From an uncultured Paracoccaceae bacterium (lineage in GTDB: Bacteria; Pseudomonadota; Alphaproteobacteria; Rhodobacterales; Rhodobacteraceae): 64,000 nucleotides of DNA. The DNA is taken from the NCBI GenBank assembly GCA_958439195.1, contig OY288164.1:16082-80081 (forward strand), given 5' to 3'. Shown here one piece after another: positions 23,902 to 31,867 of this stretch. The position numbers and the translations under genes were made by a program. Each line of letters opens with the position of its first letter. The first letter of the stretch is position 1. The notes beneath the pieces are model-generated. The model was not told the DNA's origin. It searched no databases and worked only from the letters and a program-made list of their open reading frames with translations.

Positions 23902-24405
23902 TTACTCCGCCGCCATTTGGGTGCAGCGGTGGCTTTTCCACAACTGCGCCTCTTTCAGATAGGTCCAGCCAAAGGCATGGTCGCTGTCGCCCTGCGATTG
24001 CAGATGCGACAGACGCTCCAACGCCTCATCCAATGTGGGGCGATGGCCTGCGGGCACCCACCACATGACGAAATGCATCTTGCCAAGCACCTCGAACCAT
24101 TCTGCCCGCCGTTCGTAAAACGCGCGGTGGACGGTGTTCCAGACGAAATTTTCCAGCGTTTCGACGCTTTCCCAAACAGTCAGGTTCGACACGAATTGCG
24201 GGTCGCCATCGATCTTGGCGTCGGTGTTCCCGGTGCCGGGTTCACCCGACCCCTCCATCATCCAGACAAAACCGGGCATCCGTTTGCCCAAACCGTTGAC
24301 ACGGTCCAGCGCGGCCATGAATTCGGACACGCGCGGATCATCGGTTGGGGCGAGCAGGCGGCCCACGTTCAATTCGGCCAGATGCAGGGTCGGGCTTTGG
24401 GTCAT
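23902..24405 (-). CDS. DUF3291 domain protein
   Basis: A 167-residue cytoplasmic protein of the DUF3291 family. Visible family features include the N-terminal HLAELNVGRLLAPTDDPRVSEFMAALDRVN, then PGFVWMM and LTVWESVETLENFVWNTVHRAFYERR, and MHFVMWWVPAGHRPTLDEALERLSHL. The fold is probably a ferredoxin-like dimeric barrel related to monooxygenase-type proteins; no activity is established. The start ATG overlaps the DUF5333 stop as ATGA. It sits in the nuoF-nuoG interval, and its role there is unknown. Confidence 0.85.
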   Translation of the reverse strand: MTQSPTLHLAELNVGRLLAPTDDPRVSEFMAALDRVNGLGKRMPGFVWMMEGSGEPGTGNTDAKIDGDPQFVSNLTVWESVETLENFVWNTVHRAFYERRAEWFEVLGKMHFVMWWVPAGHRPTLDEALERLSHLQSQGDSDHAFGWTYLKEAQLWKSHRCTQMAAE

Positions 24406-24803
24406 TTGGTTGACCTCAACAATGTGCCAATCAGGCTTTGACTGGCGATTTCCGCTTCGCCGATCTGGCAATACACATCTTCCTTGCCCGGCACGGCCCC
24501 ACGTTCGGCCAGCCATGCCGCCGCCTCGGCCTTGCCGCGCGCCTTTTCCGTGTCATCCGTCACGAAAGCGCGGACCTGCGCGGTGGTATAGCCCTTGTCC
24601 AGCGCGTAGACCCGCAGCTTGTTCAATTCGCCCAAGGCACGGATCCTGCGCGGTTCGATCGTCGGGCAGTTATCGGCAATGGCATCACCGATAAATCCCT
24701 GAAGCAGGATGTTGTTGATATGGGCTTCATTGTTGATCGGCTCCAGCGCATCGGCGGGCGATGCGGCCATCAGTGCGATCAGGCATAGGGGTGCGAGTTT
24801 CAT
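24402..24803 (-). CDS. DUF5333-like exported protein
   Basis: A 133-residue protein with a clear Sec signal peptide (MKLAPLCLIALMAASPADA, cleavage after ADA about residue 19). The mature part is small and helical, with two cysteines (NCPTIEPRR and VYCQIGEAEIASQSLIG) that could pair. It matches my recollection of DUF5333, a family found near nuo genes in Rhodobacteraceae; its function is not known. AAGGAGG precedes the ATG by six bases, so translation should be strong. It overlaps the DUF3291 gene by 4 bp. A periplasmic partner for complex I is conceivable but inferred. Confidence 0.75.
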   Translation of the reverse strand: MKLAPLCLIALMAASPADALEPINNEAHINNILLQGFIGDAIADNCPTIEPRRIRALGELNKLRVYALDKGYTTAQVRAFVTDDTEKARGKAEAAAWLAERGAVPGKEDVYCQIGEAEIASQSLIGTLLRSTK

Positions 24804-24901
24804 CAAAGCCTCCTTGGCATTCCATGCCAAGGAGATGGGGGTCTGCGTCCGTGATATGCCATCACAAGAGTGGTGGCTCTGGACGGTTATTGCATAACGG
24901 G

Positions 24902-25171
24902 TCATGCGCAGCCCTCGACATAGACCCATGCCCCGGCATCATACCGATCATAGATGCTGGGCCGCAGGGTGCGGCCTTGGCCAGCACATTCCGCCTCGGC
25001 CAGCTTGCGGGCGGCGGCGCCTTCGTGGTTGGCGAAAGGCGCGCCATTATTGGTCACGCGCAAGGGGGGCGATGAAAGGGGAGCCGAGGTTTGTGGCACG
25101 GCAACGCACCCCGTCAACGCAAGGGCTGCAAAACACGGAGCAAGGAGGGATGGACGGGGGAAACCGATCAT
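24902..25171 (-). CDS. Small predicted lipoprotein downstream of the methyltransferase
   Basis: An 89-residue protein with a signal peptide ending in the lipobox LTGC (about residue 22), so it is likely membrane anchored in the periplasm. The mature part is short and carries two further cysteines (AECAGQG and VEGCA at the C-terminus). The ATG overlaps the methyltransferase stop as ATGA and is preceded by GGGGAAAG. The family is not recognised. The downstream gap to DUF5333 is 98 bp, the largest internal gap in this part of the operon. Confidence 0.7.
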   Translation of the reverse strand: MIGFPRPSLLAPCFAALALTGCVAVPQTSAPLSSPPLRVTNNGAPFANHEGAAARKLAEAECAGQGRTLRPSIYDRYDAGAWVYVEGCA

Positions 25172-25890
25172 GACACTTTCCCCACCCGCGAATGCACGGG
25201 GCGATGCGCTTGTCCCTTGTCCAGAACGACGATTGAATCGTGAACGTGGATGCCCGTGACCGTTCCAGTGAGTTCCGGGTGCTTTGCCGGGGCATCGTGA
25301 TACCAATGATGCATGTCATCGATCATCTTGCGGATATCGTTAAAGAAATTTCCCGCATTCTTCTTGCCGCCACCATACCCGCGCCAATAGGAGGTATGCA
25401 GATCCTCGATCATGTACGTGCCGCCGTCCGACAGCAGCGGGAACAGCGTCGTCAGACTGGTTCGGATGTGATCCATGACGTGGCTGCCGTCATCGAGAAC
25501 GACATCGACGCCGCCCATCTCTGCCACCACCTCCGCCAGAAACGCCGGGTCGTCCTGCGAGCCAATCCTCACCTGCCCGGCCTTGCCGTCAAAGGCCGCA
25601 CAATCGGGGTTGATGTCGATGCCGAAAAGGACCGCCTGAGGGCCAAGGTAGTTACGCCAGATCTGCAAGGATCCGCCCAAGGAGACGCCGATTTCAAGAA
25701 ACCGGATTGGCTGACCACGATACCGGCTGAAATAGCGATCGTAGAGCGGGATATAGTGATGCCACTTATGGACCAATGCGCCGTCGTTATTGGCGTAGAT
25801 TGCCAGCAGTTCGCCGTCGAAACCATATTTCGAACGAATGTCGTCAGCGACATCCCCATCTTTTTCGAACTTGAATGGTCTGATGGCCAT
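25168..25890 (-). CDS. MycE-like class I SAM-dependent methyltransferase inside the nuo operon
   Basis: A 240-residue methyltransferase. The SAM motif is FLEIGVSLGG (about residues 64-73), with an acidic residue at the end of strand 2 (GIDINPD, Asp92). Metal-site-like motifs VVLDDGSHVMDH (Asp133, Asp134) and YMIEDLHTSYW resemble the Mg-dependent sugar O-methyltransferases of the MycE type. Members act on sugar hydroxyls of natural products, but the substrate here is unknown. It starts 29 bp after nuoF and is coupled to a lipoprotein gene by ATGA. No typical complex I methyltransferase (NDUFAF5/NDUFAF7) motifs were recognised, so a direct role in complex I is speculative. Confidence 0.83.
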   Translation of the reverse strand: MAIRPFKFEKDGDVADDIRSKYGFDGELLAIYANNDGALVHKWHHYIPLYDRYFSRYRGQPIRFLEIGVSLGGSLQIWRNYLGPQAVLFGIDINPDCAAFDGKAGQVRIGSQDDPAFLAEVVAEMGGVDVVLDDGSHVMDHIRTSLTTLFPLLSDGGTYMIEDLHTSYWRGYGGGKKNAGNFFNDIRKMIDDMHHWYHDAPAKHPELTGTVTGIHVHDSIVVLDKGQAHRPVHSRVGKVS

Positions 25891-25919
25891 TGGCGCTATA
25901 CCTGCTGTGTCACTGGCAC

Positions 25920-27215
25920 TTATTCCGCCGCGACCGCCGACAGGCGGCCCGTCTTTTTCGCCTTGATCCGATCTTCAATCTCGTCTCGGAAGGCGCGGAC
26001 AAGGCCCTGGATCGGCCATGCCGCAGCGTCGCCGAGGGCGCAGATCGTGTGGCCTTCGACCTGTTTGGTGACCGACAGCAGCATGTCGATCTCTTCAACC
26101 TCGGCCTCGCCGCGCACCAGACGATCCATAACGCGCATCATCCAGCCGGTGCCTTCACGGCAGGGCGTGCATTGGCCGCAGGATTCGTGCTTGTAGAATT
26201 TCGACAACCGCCAGATCGCCTTGATCACATCGGTCGACTGATCCATCACAATCACAGCCGCCGTCCCAAGACCGGAGCGTTGTTCGCGCAGCCAGTCAAA
26301 ATCCATGATCGCGTCGTCGCATTGCGCCTGCGTCAGCAAGGGCACGGATGACCCGCCGGGGATCACGGCCTTGATGTTCTTCCACCCGCCGCGCACGCCG
26401 CCGCAATGCCGATCCAGGAGTTCCTTGAGTGGAATCGACATCGCCTCTTCGACCACGCAGGGGTTGTTGACGTGGCCCGAGATGCCAAAGAGTTTCGTCC
26501 CTGCATTGTTGGGGCGGCCAAAGCCGGCAAACCATTCCGGACCGCGACGCAGGATCGTGGGGACAACGGCGATGGATTCGACGTTGTTCACCGTGGTGGG
26601 GCAGCCATAAAGGCCCGCGCCCGCCGGGAAGGGCGGCTTCATCCGCGGCATGCCCTTTTTGCCTTCAAGGCTTTCCAAAAGCGCCGTTTCCTCGCCGCAG
26701 ATATAGGCCCCGGCGCCGTGGTGCAGATAGAGGTCGAAGTCATAGCCGGATTTGCAGGCGTTCTTGCCCAAAAGCCCCGCGTCATAGCATTCGTCGATGG
26801 CGGCTTGCAGCGCCTCACGCTCGCGGATGTATTCGCCGCGAATATAGATATAGCAGGCATTGGCCTGCATTGCGAAGGACGCGATCAGCGCGCCTTCGAT
26901 CAAGGTATGGGGATCATGGCGCATGATCTCCCGGTCCTTGCAGGTGCCGGGTTCGGATTCGTCTGCGTTGATCACCAGATAGCTGGGCCGCCCGTCCGAC
27001 TGTTTCGGCATGAAGGACCATTTCAGCCCGGTGGGAAAGCCCGCGCCGCCGCGTCCCCGAAGACCCGATGCCTTCACCTGTTCGATGATCGTGTCACGAC
27101 CCCGCTTCAGGATATCGGCGGTGCCGTCCCAATGGCCGCGCTTCCGCGCCCCTGCAAGGGTGCGGTCATGCATCCCGTAGAGGTTGGTGAAGATGCGGTC
27201 CTGATCCTTGAGCAT
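25920..27215 (-). CDS. nuoF: NADH-quinone oxidoreductase subunit F
   Basis: The NADH-oxidising subunit that binds FMN and cluster N3. The 431-residue protein has the NADH/FMN glycine-rich loop GLRGRGGAGFPTGLKW, the FMN-site region NADESEPGTCKDR, GAGAYICGEETALLESLEG, and the N3 cluster motif ESCGQCTPCREG with a fourth distal cysteine in HTICALGDAAAWP. The length matches alphaproteobacterial and mitochondrial 51-kDa subunits. It follows the DUF5337 gene by 10 bp. Confidence 0.98.
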   Translation of the reverse strand: MLKDQDRIFTNLYGMHDRTLAGARKRGHWDGTADILKRGRDTIIEQVKASGLRGRGGAGFPTGLKWSFMPKQSDGRPSYLVINADESEPGTCKDREIMRHDPHTLIEGALIASFAMQANACYIYIRGEYIREREALQAAIDECYDAGLLGKNACKSGYDFDLYLHHGAGAYICGEETALLESLEGKKGMPRMKPPFPAGAGLYGCPTTVNNVESIAVVPTILRRGPEWFAGFGRPNNAGTKLFGISGHVNNPCVVEEAMSIPLKELLDRHCGGVRGGWKNIKAVIPGGSSVPLLTQAQCDDAIMDFDWLREQRSGLGTAAVIVMDQSTDVIKAIWRLSKFYKHESCGQCTPCREGTGWMMRVMDRLVRGEAEVEEIDMLLSVTKQVEGHTICALGDAAAWPIQGLVRAFRDEIEDRIKAKKTGRLSAVAAE

Positions 27216-27225
27216 GTCTTGCCCC

Positions 27226-27450
27226 TTAGTTGCCCTGACGTTTCCGCCAGATACGGTATGTCACCACCAGCGCCCAGATGAACGCGGCCATCGCGGCGAG
27301 GTCGAAGAGAAAGGCAAAGCGGGTTTCCCAGCCCAGCCTCCCCCCAAGGAAACTTGCCCCCATCCACAGGATCATGGTGCCTGCCAGAACAAAGGCCACT
27401 TGCCTTGTCTGTTTGGCGATTTCCTTTTCCTGCGGGGTGGGTTCGCGCAT
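27226..27450 (-). CDS. DUF5337-like small membrane protein
   Basis: A 74-residue protein with a hydrophilic N-terminus (EKEIAKQTRQ) and two hydrophobic helices (VAFVLAGTMILWMGASFL and FAFLFDLAAMAAFIWALVVTY) ending in a basic tail. It resembles the DUF5337 family located in nuo operons of Rhodobacteraceae. Two helices and small size are compatible with an accessory subunit or assembly factor of complex I, but this is inferred. It lies between the HhH membrane protein gene (7-bp gap) and nuoF (10-bp gap). Confidence 0.8.
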   Translation of the reverse strand: MREPTPQEKEIAKQTRQVAFVLAGTMILWMGASFLGGRLGWETRFAFLFDLAAMAAFIWALVVTYRIWRKRQGN

Positions 27451-27457
27451 CCCCGCC

Positions 27458-28240
27458 TCAGTAATCGTTCGTTTTGGCGCGGCGGAGGAATTCCTCCAGC
27501 CCCACTTCGGCGATCAGTTTGGCCTGTGCCACCCATTTGTCGCGGGTGACGCGGCCTTTGAAGCCCTTCAGATTTCCATCCATCCATTCCACCTCGGCGG
27601 CGCCCCAGGCGGCGATCTGGTCAAGATGGAAGATGCCGTTTTCATTCAGCACCTTTTCCAGCGCCGGGCCGATGCCTTCGATGACCTTAAGGTCGTCGGC
27701 AACACCCTTGCGCGCTGCCTTGAGCGCCTTGGGTTTGGTGCCGCCAACGGGCGCGGGGGCGGGGGCGGCAGCGGCAACGGCCTTTGGCGCGGCTTTGGCC
27801 TTTGGCTCATCCTTGGGCGCGGCTTTTGCCGCGGCCTTTGCGGGCTTCGGTTCTTCGGCCACAGGCGACATGATGCCAAGAGATGCGGCAGCGGGTGCAA
27901 CTGATACGGGTGCTGACACGACCGGCGACGCCATCACCGGCGCGGCCTCGGCCATCGGGGCCGGGGTGGCGGGGGCTGGGATGGCGGGGGCTGGGGTGGC
28001 ATGTGTTGCTGCGTGCGCGGGTTCATCTGCCGCTTCGGGTTTGGGGATCCGGTCGGCAGCGCCCCAAGGCATGCCGATCACCAGACCCGCCACAGCGGTG
28101 ACCAGCACGGCAAAGAAGCCGGATGTCGTATAGTCAAAACCACCAACCACCTTGGCAACAACAAAGGCCAGCACCCCTGCCCCGGCGGCAATGATCCAGC
28201 CGTTCAGCGATGGTGCATTCAGATTATCGACTCGTTTCAT
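27458..28240 (-). CDS. Membrane protein with Ala/Pro/Lys linker and C-terminal helix-hairpin-helix-like domain
   Basis: A 260-residue protein in three parts. Residues about 14-58 form two hydrophobic helices (GWIIAAGAGVLAFVVAKVV, SGFFAVLVTAVAGLVIGM). Residues about 65-175 are a low-complexity Ala/Pro/Lys/Glu linker. Residues about 180-255 hold a HhH-like module (DLKVIEGIGPALEKVLNENGI ... FHLDQIAAW), of the type found in proteins loosely annotated as flap-endonuclease-like. Such modules bind nucleic acid or mediate protein contacts. The gene sits between nuoE and the DUF5337 gene. No nuclease residues are visible. It may tether or assist complex I assembly; this is inferred from position. Confidence 0.85.
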   Translation of the reverse strand: MKRVDNLNAPSLNGWIIAAGAGVLAFVVAKVVGGFDYTTSGFFAVLVTAVAGLVIGMPWGAADRIPKPEAADEPAHAATHATPAPAIPAPATPAPMAEAAPVMASPVVSAPVSVAPAAASLGIMSPVAEEPKPAKAAAKAAPKDEPKAKAAPKAVAAAAPAPAPVGGTKPKALKAARKGVADDLKVIEGIGPALEKVLNENGIFHLDQIAAWGAAEVEWMDGNLKGFKGRVTRDKWVAQAKLIAEVGLEEFLRRAKTNDY

Positions 28241-28293
28241 GCGCGTATCCCTGTATCCGGGGCGTCTGGTTCGCCCCTCCCCTCAGTGTTCCG

Positions 28294-29166
28294 TCATTCC
28301 TTGTCGGTCTTTTTCGCGCGTGGTGCGCGGGCAGGCTTGGCCTTGGCATCGGTGGTGGCGTCGGCGGTCGTTTGCGCCGGGGCTTTTGCCGTCGTTTTGC
28401 GCACGGCGGGTGCTTTTGCGGCGGGTACTTTTGCGGCGGGGGCCGCAGCTTTGGCCGGTTTGCCCAACCACGGCGTCAGGATCGGCACTTCGGTTCCGTC
28501 GATCCGCTTTACCGTGTCGCCGATATCCACGGCCAGTTGGGCCGAGGCGTTGTATTGCTTTTTGCCGGATTCGAAATCCTTCAAGGTGGTCAGGCCCGAC
28601 AGAGGTTCTGCGGCATAGCGCCCGTTCTGCGGGCCGGGGACCGGCACCTCGCCCTTGGAGAACCGGGCGATCAGGTCGCGCAGTTTGGCGGGGGTCAGGT
28701 CTTCGTAGTAATCCTTGCCGATCTGGGCCATCGGCGCATTGGCGCAGGCGCCCATGCATTCGACCTCTTCCCAGGAAAACTTGCCGTCTTTCGACAGGGT
28801 ATGCGGCGCGGGGGCGATCAGTTCCTTGCAGACCGCGACCAGATCTTCGGCGCCGCAGATCATGCAAGTGGTGGTGCCGCAGATCTGGATATGGGCGATG
28901 CTGCCCACGGGTTGCAGTTGGAACATGAAGTAGAAGGTCGCCACTTCCAACGCGCGGATATAGGCCATGCCCAGCATGTCAGCGACGGTTTCAATCGCCT
29001 TGCGCGTGAGCCAGCCTTCCTGTTCCTGCGCACGCCACAGCAGCGGGATGATGGCCGATGCCTGACGGCCTTCGGGGTATTTGGAAATCTGACCCTTTGC
29101 CCATTCCAGATTGGCGGGGGTAAAGGCGAAGCTGTCAGGCTGAACAGGGTGCAGGCGGCGGAGCAT
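28294..29166 (-). CDS. nuoE: NADH-quinone oxidoreductase subunit E with C-terminal extension
   Basis: The 24-kDa-type subunit carrying [2Fe-2S] cluster N1a next to FMN. The cluster ligands are in ICGTTTCMICGAEDLV and in CMGACANAP. The thioredoxin-like core covers about residues 1-220. Beyond it the protein continues for about 70 residues (to 290) with an Ala/Lys/Pro/Thr-rich tail, longer than E. coli NuoE (166 aa). The start ATG overlaps the nuoD stop as TAATG. A similar low-complexity composition recurs in the next gene and in TatB, suggesting a compositional habit of the genome rather than a shared function. Confidence 0.97.
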   Translation of the reverse strand: MLRRLHPVQPDSFAFTPANLEWAKGQISKYPEGRQASAIIPLLWRAQEQEGWLTRKAIETVADMLGMAYIRALEVATFYFMFQLQPVGSIAHIQICGTTTCMICGAEDLVAVCKELIAPAPHTLSKDGKFSWEEVECMGACANAPMAQIGKDYYEDLTPAKLRDLIARFSKGEVPVPGPQNGRYAAEPLSGLTTLKDFESGKKQYNASAQLAVDIGDTVKRIDGTEVPILTPWLGKPAKAAAPAAKVPAAKAPAVRKTTAKAPAQTTADATTDAKAKPARAPRAKKTDKE

Positions 29167-30377
29167 TAGCGGTCGATCTCCCCGAACACGACATCCATCG
29201 TGCCGATGATGGCGGATACGTCGGCAAGCTGGTGGCCCTTGCAGATGTAATCCATGGATTGCAGGTGCAGATACCCCGGCGCGCGGATCTTGGCGCGATA
29301 GGGTTTGTTGGTGCCGTCGGCCACCAAATAGACGCCAAACTCACCCTTCGGTGCCTCGACGCAGGCGTAAACTTCGCCCGCCGGGACGTGGAACCCTTCG
29401 GTGTAGAGTTTGAAGTGATGGATCAACGCCTCCATCGATGTCTTCATCTCGGCCCGTTTGGGCGGTGTGATCTTGCCGCGCGCCAGCACATCGCCCTTTT
29501 CCACGCGCAGCTTGGCAATCGCCTGCCGGATGATCGACGTCGACTCGCGCATTTCGGCCATGCGGCAGAGATAGCGGTCATAGCAATCGCCGTTCTTGCC
29601 CACGGGGATCTTGAAGTCGAATTCGTCATAGCATTCGTAGGGCTGGCTGCGGCGCAGATCCCAGGCAAGGCCAGAACCGCGCACCATGACGCCGGAATAG
29701 CCCCATTTCTGGATGTCATCTTCGGTCACGATACCAATATCGGCGTTGCGCTGTTTGAAGATGCGATTTTCCGTCAGCAGCGTGTCGATATCGTCCAACA
29801 CCTTTGGGAACTTGTCGGCCCAGGCGTCGATGTCATCCAACAGCGACGGCGTCAGGTCGACATGCACGCCACCGGGGCGGAAATAGGCCGCATGAAGGCG
29901 CGCGCCGCAGGCCCGTTCGTAGAACACCATAAGCTGTTCGCGTTCCTCGAACCCCCAAAGCGGCGGGGTCAGCGCGCCCACATCCATCGCCTGCGTGGTG
30001 ACGTTCAAGAGGTGGTTCAACACGCGCCCAATCTCAGAGAACAGCACGCGGATCAGGCTGGCACGGCGCGGCACCTTTGTTCCGGTCAGCCGTTCGATGG
30101 CCAGACACCAGGCATGTTCCTGGTTCATCGGGGCCACATAATCCAGCCGGTCGAAATAGGGCAGGTTTTGCAGATAGGTGCGGCTTTCCATCAGCTTTTC
30201 GGTGCCGCGGTGCAGCAGGCCGATATGCGGATCGCAGCGTTCGACGATTTCCCCGTCCAGTTCCAGCACAAGGCGCAGCACGCCATGCGCTGCCGGGTGC
30301 TGCGGCCCGAAGTTGATGTTGAAGTTGCGGATTTTCTGTTCGCCTGTCAGGGCGTCGTCGAAGGCACCGTCCATCAT
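29166..30377 (-). CDS. nuoD: NADH-quinone oxidoreductase subunit D
   Basis: The 49-kDa-type subunit that forms the quinone-binding pocket with NuoB and NuoH. The 403-residue protein has NFGPQHPAAHGVLRLVLELDGE near the N-terminus, with the His pair lining the quinone site, then GLLHRGTEKL, YVAPMNQEHAWCLAIE and the C-terminal DVVFGEIDR. The start at 30377 is taken from GAGG seven bases upstream and the ATGA overlap with the sulfotransferase stop; a second ATG one codon later is possible. NuoC and NuoD are separate here, unlike the fused E. coli NuoCD. Confidence 0.97.
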   Translation of the reverse strand: MMDGAFDDALTGEQKIRNFNINFGPQHPAAHGVLRLVLELDGEIVERCDPHIGLLHRGTEKLMESRTYLQNLPYFDRLDYVAPMNQEHAWCLAIERLTGTKVPRRASLIRVLFSEIGRVLNHLLNVTTQAMDVGALTPPLWGFEEREQLMVFYERACGARLHAAYFRPGGVHVDLTPSLLDDIDAWADKFPKVLDDIDTLLTENRIFKQRNADIGIVTEDDIQKWGYSGVMVRGSGLAWDLRRSQPYECYDEFDFKIPVGKNGDCYDRYLCRMAEMRESTSIIRQAIAKLRVEKGDVLARGKITPPKRAEMKTSMEALIHHFKLYTEGFHVPAGEVYACVEAPKGEFGVYLVADGTNKPYRAKIRAPGYLHLQSMDYICKGHQLADVSAIIGTMDVVFGEIDR

Positions 30378-31255
30378 CCGTGAACCTCTGTCATGTTCTG
30401 GCGCCAACCTGCCGGAAGATCCGGGAACAGACTGGCGACGAAGTCGTATTGCGGGCGCAATGCCGCCTGCGCACGGGCGCGCAGATCGCTGGGCATGGCC
30501 AAGGGTGTGCCTTCATGCACACGGTGATCAAAGTCGCCGGGCCGGTCGGCGATACCCATGAATCCGTGCAGGCGCGACAGGCCGGGGGCTGACATCATGT
30601 CATCCTGAAACTGGATCAGCAGGCGATCCGGCGCGATGGCGTTGCGAAGCCGCGTGATGGCCCCGATGTAATCCTCACGGTCCGGCAGGCCATTGCGGAT
30701 GGCATCCAGCATCCCGTGCAGCATCTGTTCGGCCAGCGCGGCAAAATCGCCCTGCCCGACCAACCGGCGCGCGGCCAGCATCCGGGCCTGCGACCACAGC
30801 CGCGATACCGGATCACGCAGCAGATAAAGAAACCGGGTCTGCGGCGCGATGGCCGCCATCTGCCGCAGTCGCGGTTCCGGCAACAGGGCATAGGCCGGGG
30901 TGATATCGGCGACCAGCGGCTTTTCCCCGCGCCCGGCGGACATATAGCCCAGATAGGGCGCATGATCCGCACCGCCGCCGATGATGACGGTCTTCCAATC
31001 CAGCGCATCGCGCAACTGGCGTTGCAGTGTCGGCCGCGCATCGCCTTCGGCAATCGCGGATTTCAAAAGCGCGATCCGTTCGCGCAGACGGGTGCGAAAG
31101 CGCCTCTGGGTGCCCTGTTCGATCATGTCGAAATAGTGCAGTTCCTTGATCGAACGCAGGTGACAATCCGGGTGCTGCGACAGGTGACGATAAAGCCAGG
31201 ATGTCCCGGCTTTCGTCGCGCCCACGCAGAACAGAACTGTCGGCACCTCGGTCAC
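30374..31255 (-). CDS. PAPS-dependent sulfotransferase family protein between nuoC and nuoD
   Basis: A 293-residue sulfotransferase. The 5'-phosphosulfate loop is GATKAGTSWLYRHL with Lys15, and the 3'-phosphate site is LRDPVSRLWSQ with Arg147 and Ser151. KELHYFD (about residues 37-43) is a typical substrate-side motif. There is no transmembrane segment. The start is GTG at 31255, three bases after the nuoC stop. Its stop overlaps the nuoD start as ATGA, so nuoD translation probably depends on it. The acceptor is unknown; the family sulfates carbohydrates, lipids or proteins. Its position inside complex I genes is unusual and unexplained. Confidence 0.88.
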   Translation of the reverse strand: MTEVPTVLFCVGATKAGTSWLYRHLSQHPDCHLRSIKELHYFDMIEQGTQRRFRTRLRERIALLKSAIAEGDARPTLQRQLRDALDWKTVIIGGGADHAPYLGYMSAGRGEKPLVADITPAYALLPEPRLRQMAAIAPQTRFLYLLRDPVSRLWSQARMLAARRLVGQGDFAALAEQMLHGMLDAIRNGLPDREDYIGAITRLRNAIAPDRLLIQFQDDMMSAPGLSRLHGFMGIADRPGDFDHRVHEGTPLAMPSDLRARAQAALRPQYDFVASLFPDLPAGWRQNMTEVHG

Positions 31256-31258
31256 GGA

Positions 31259-31858
31259 TCAGACCTTCTTTTCGTCGCCGGGAAGGATGTATTCGGCCCC
31301 TTCCCAGGGCGACATGAAATCGAACTGGCGGTATTCCTGCACCAGTTTGACCGGTTCATAGACGACGCGCTTTTGTGCCTCGTCATACCGCACCTCGGTA
31401 TAGCCGGTGGTGGGGAAATCCTTGCGCAGCGGGAAACCGCGAAAGCCATAATCCGTCAGGATGCGGCGCAGGTCGGGGTGGTTGGAAAACAGGATCCCGA
31501 ACATGTCAAAGATTTCGCGTTCAAACCAGTTGGCAGACGGATGAATGGCATGGAGCGATGGAACCATCTCTTCTTCGCCGATGGCCATTTTCAGGCGGAT
31601 GCGCTGGTTTTGATACATCGACAGGAAGTGGTAGACGACATCGAACCGCTCGGCCCGGTCGGGGTGATCGACGGCCGTGATGTCCACAAGGCTGGTAAAG
31701 CGGCAGGCGCTGTCGGTGCGCAAGAATTCAACCAGCGCCTCCAGCCGTTCCGGCACGATGACCAGCGTCAGTTCACCAAAGGCAACCGCGCTGGACAGCA
31801 CGGCATCGGGCTGTTTGAAGGCGATATGGGCGGCCAGTTCGTTCAAGGCTTCGGACAT
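31259..31858 (-). CDS. nuoC: NADH-quinone oxidoreductase subunit C
   Basis: The 30-kDa-type peripheral subunit. The 199-residue protein shows RFTSLVDITAVDHPDRAERFDVVYHFLSMYQNQRIRLK and the signature NWFEREIFDMFGILFSNHPDLRRILTDYGFRGFPLRKDFP, which is diagnostic of NuoC. It carries no cofactor. It follows nuoB by nine bases, and three bases separate it from the sulfotransferase start. The length is typical. Confidence 0.98.
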   Translation of the reverse strand: MSEALNELAAHIAFKQPDAVLSSAVAFGELTLVIVPERLEALVEFLRTDSACRFTSLVDITAVDHPDRAERFDVVYHFLSMYQNQRIRLKMAIGEEEMVPSLHAIHPSANWFEREIFDMFGILFSNHPDLRRILTDYGFRGFPLRKDFPTTGYTEVRYDEAQKRVVYEPVKLVQEYRQFDFMSPWEGAEYILPGDEKKV

Positions 31859-31867
31859 GCTGGTTCC

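Noticed and set aside
30374..31255. Sulfotransferase as a recently acquired foreign gene
   Set aside because: Its base composition and codon use look like those of the neighbouring nuo genes, and the ATGA coupling to nuoD suggests long residence. No insertion-sequence remnants are visible.
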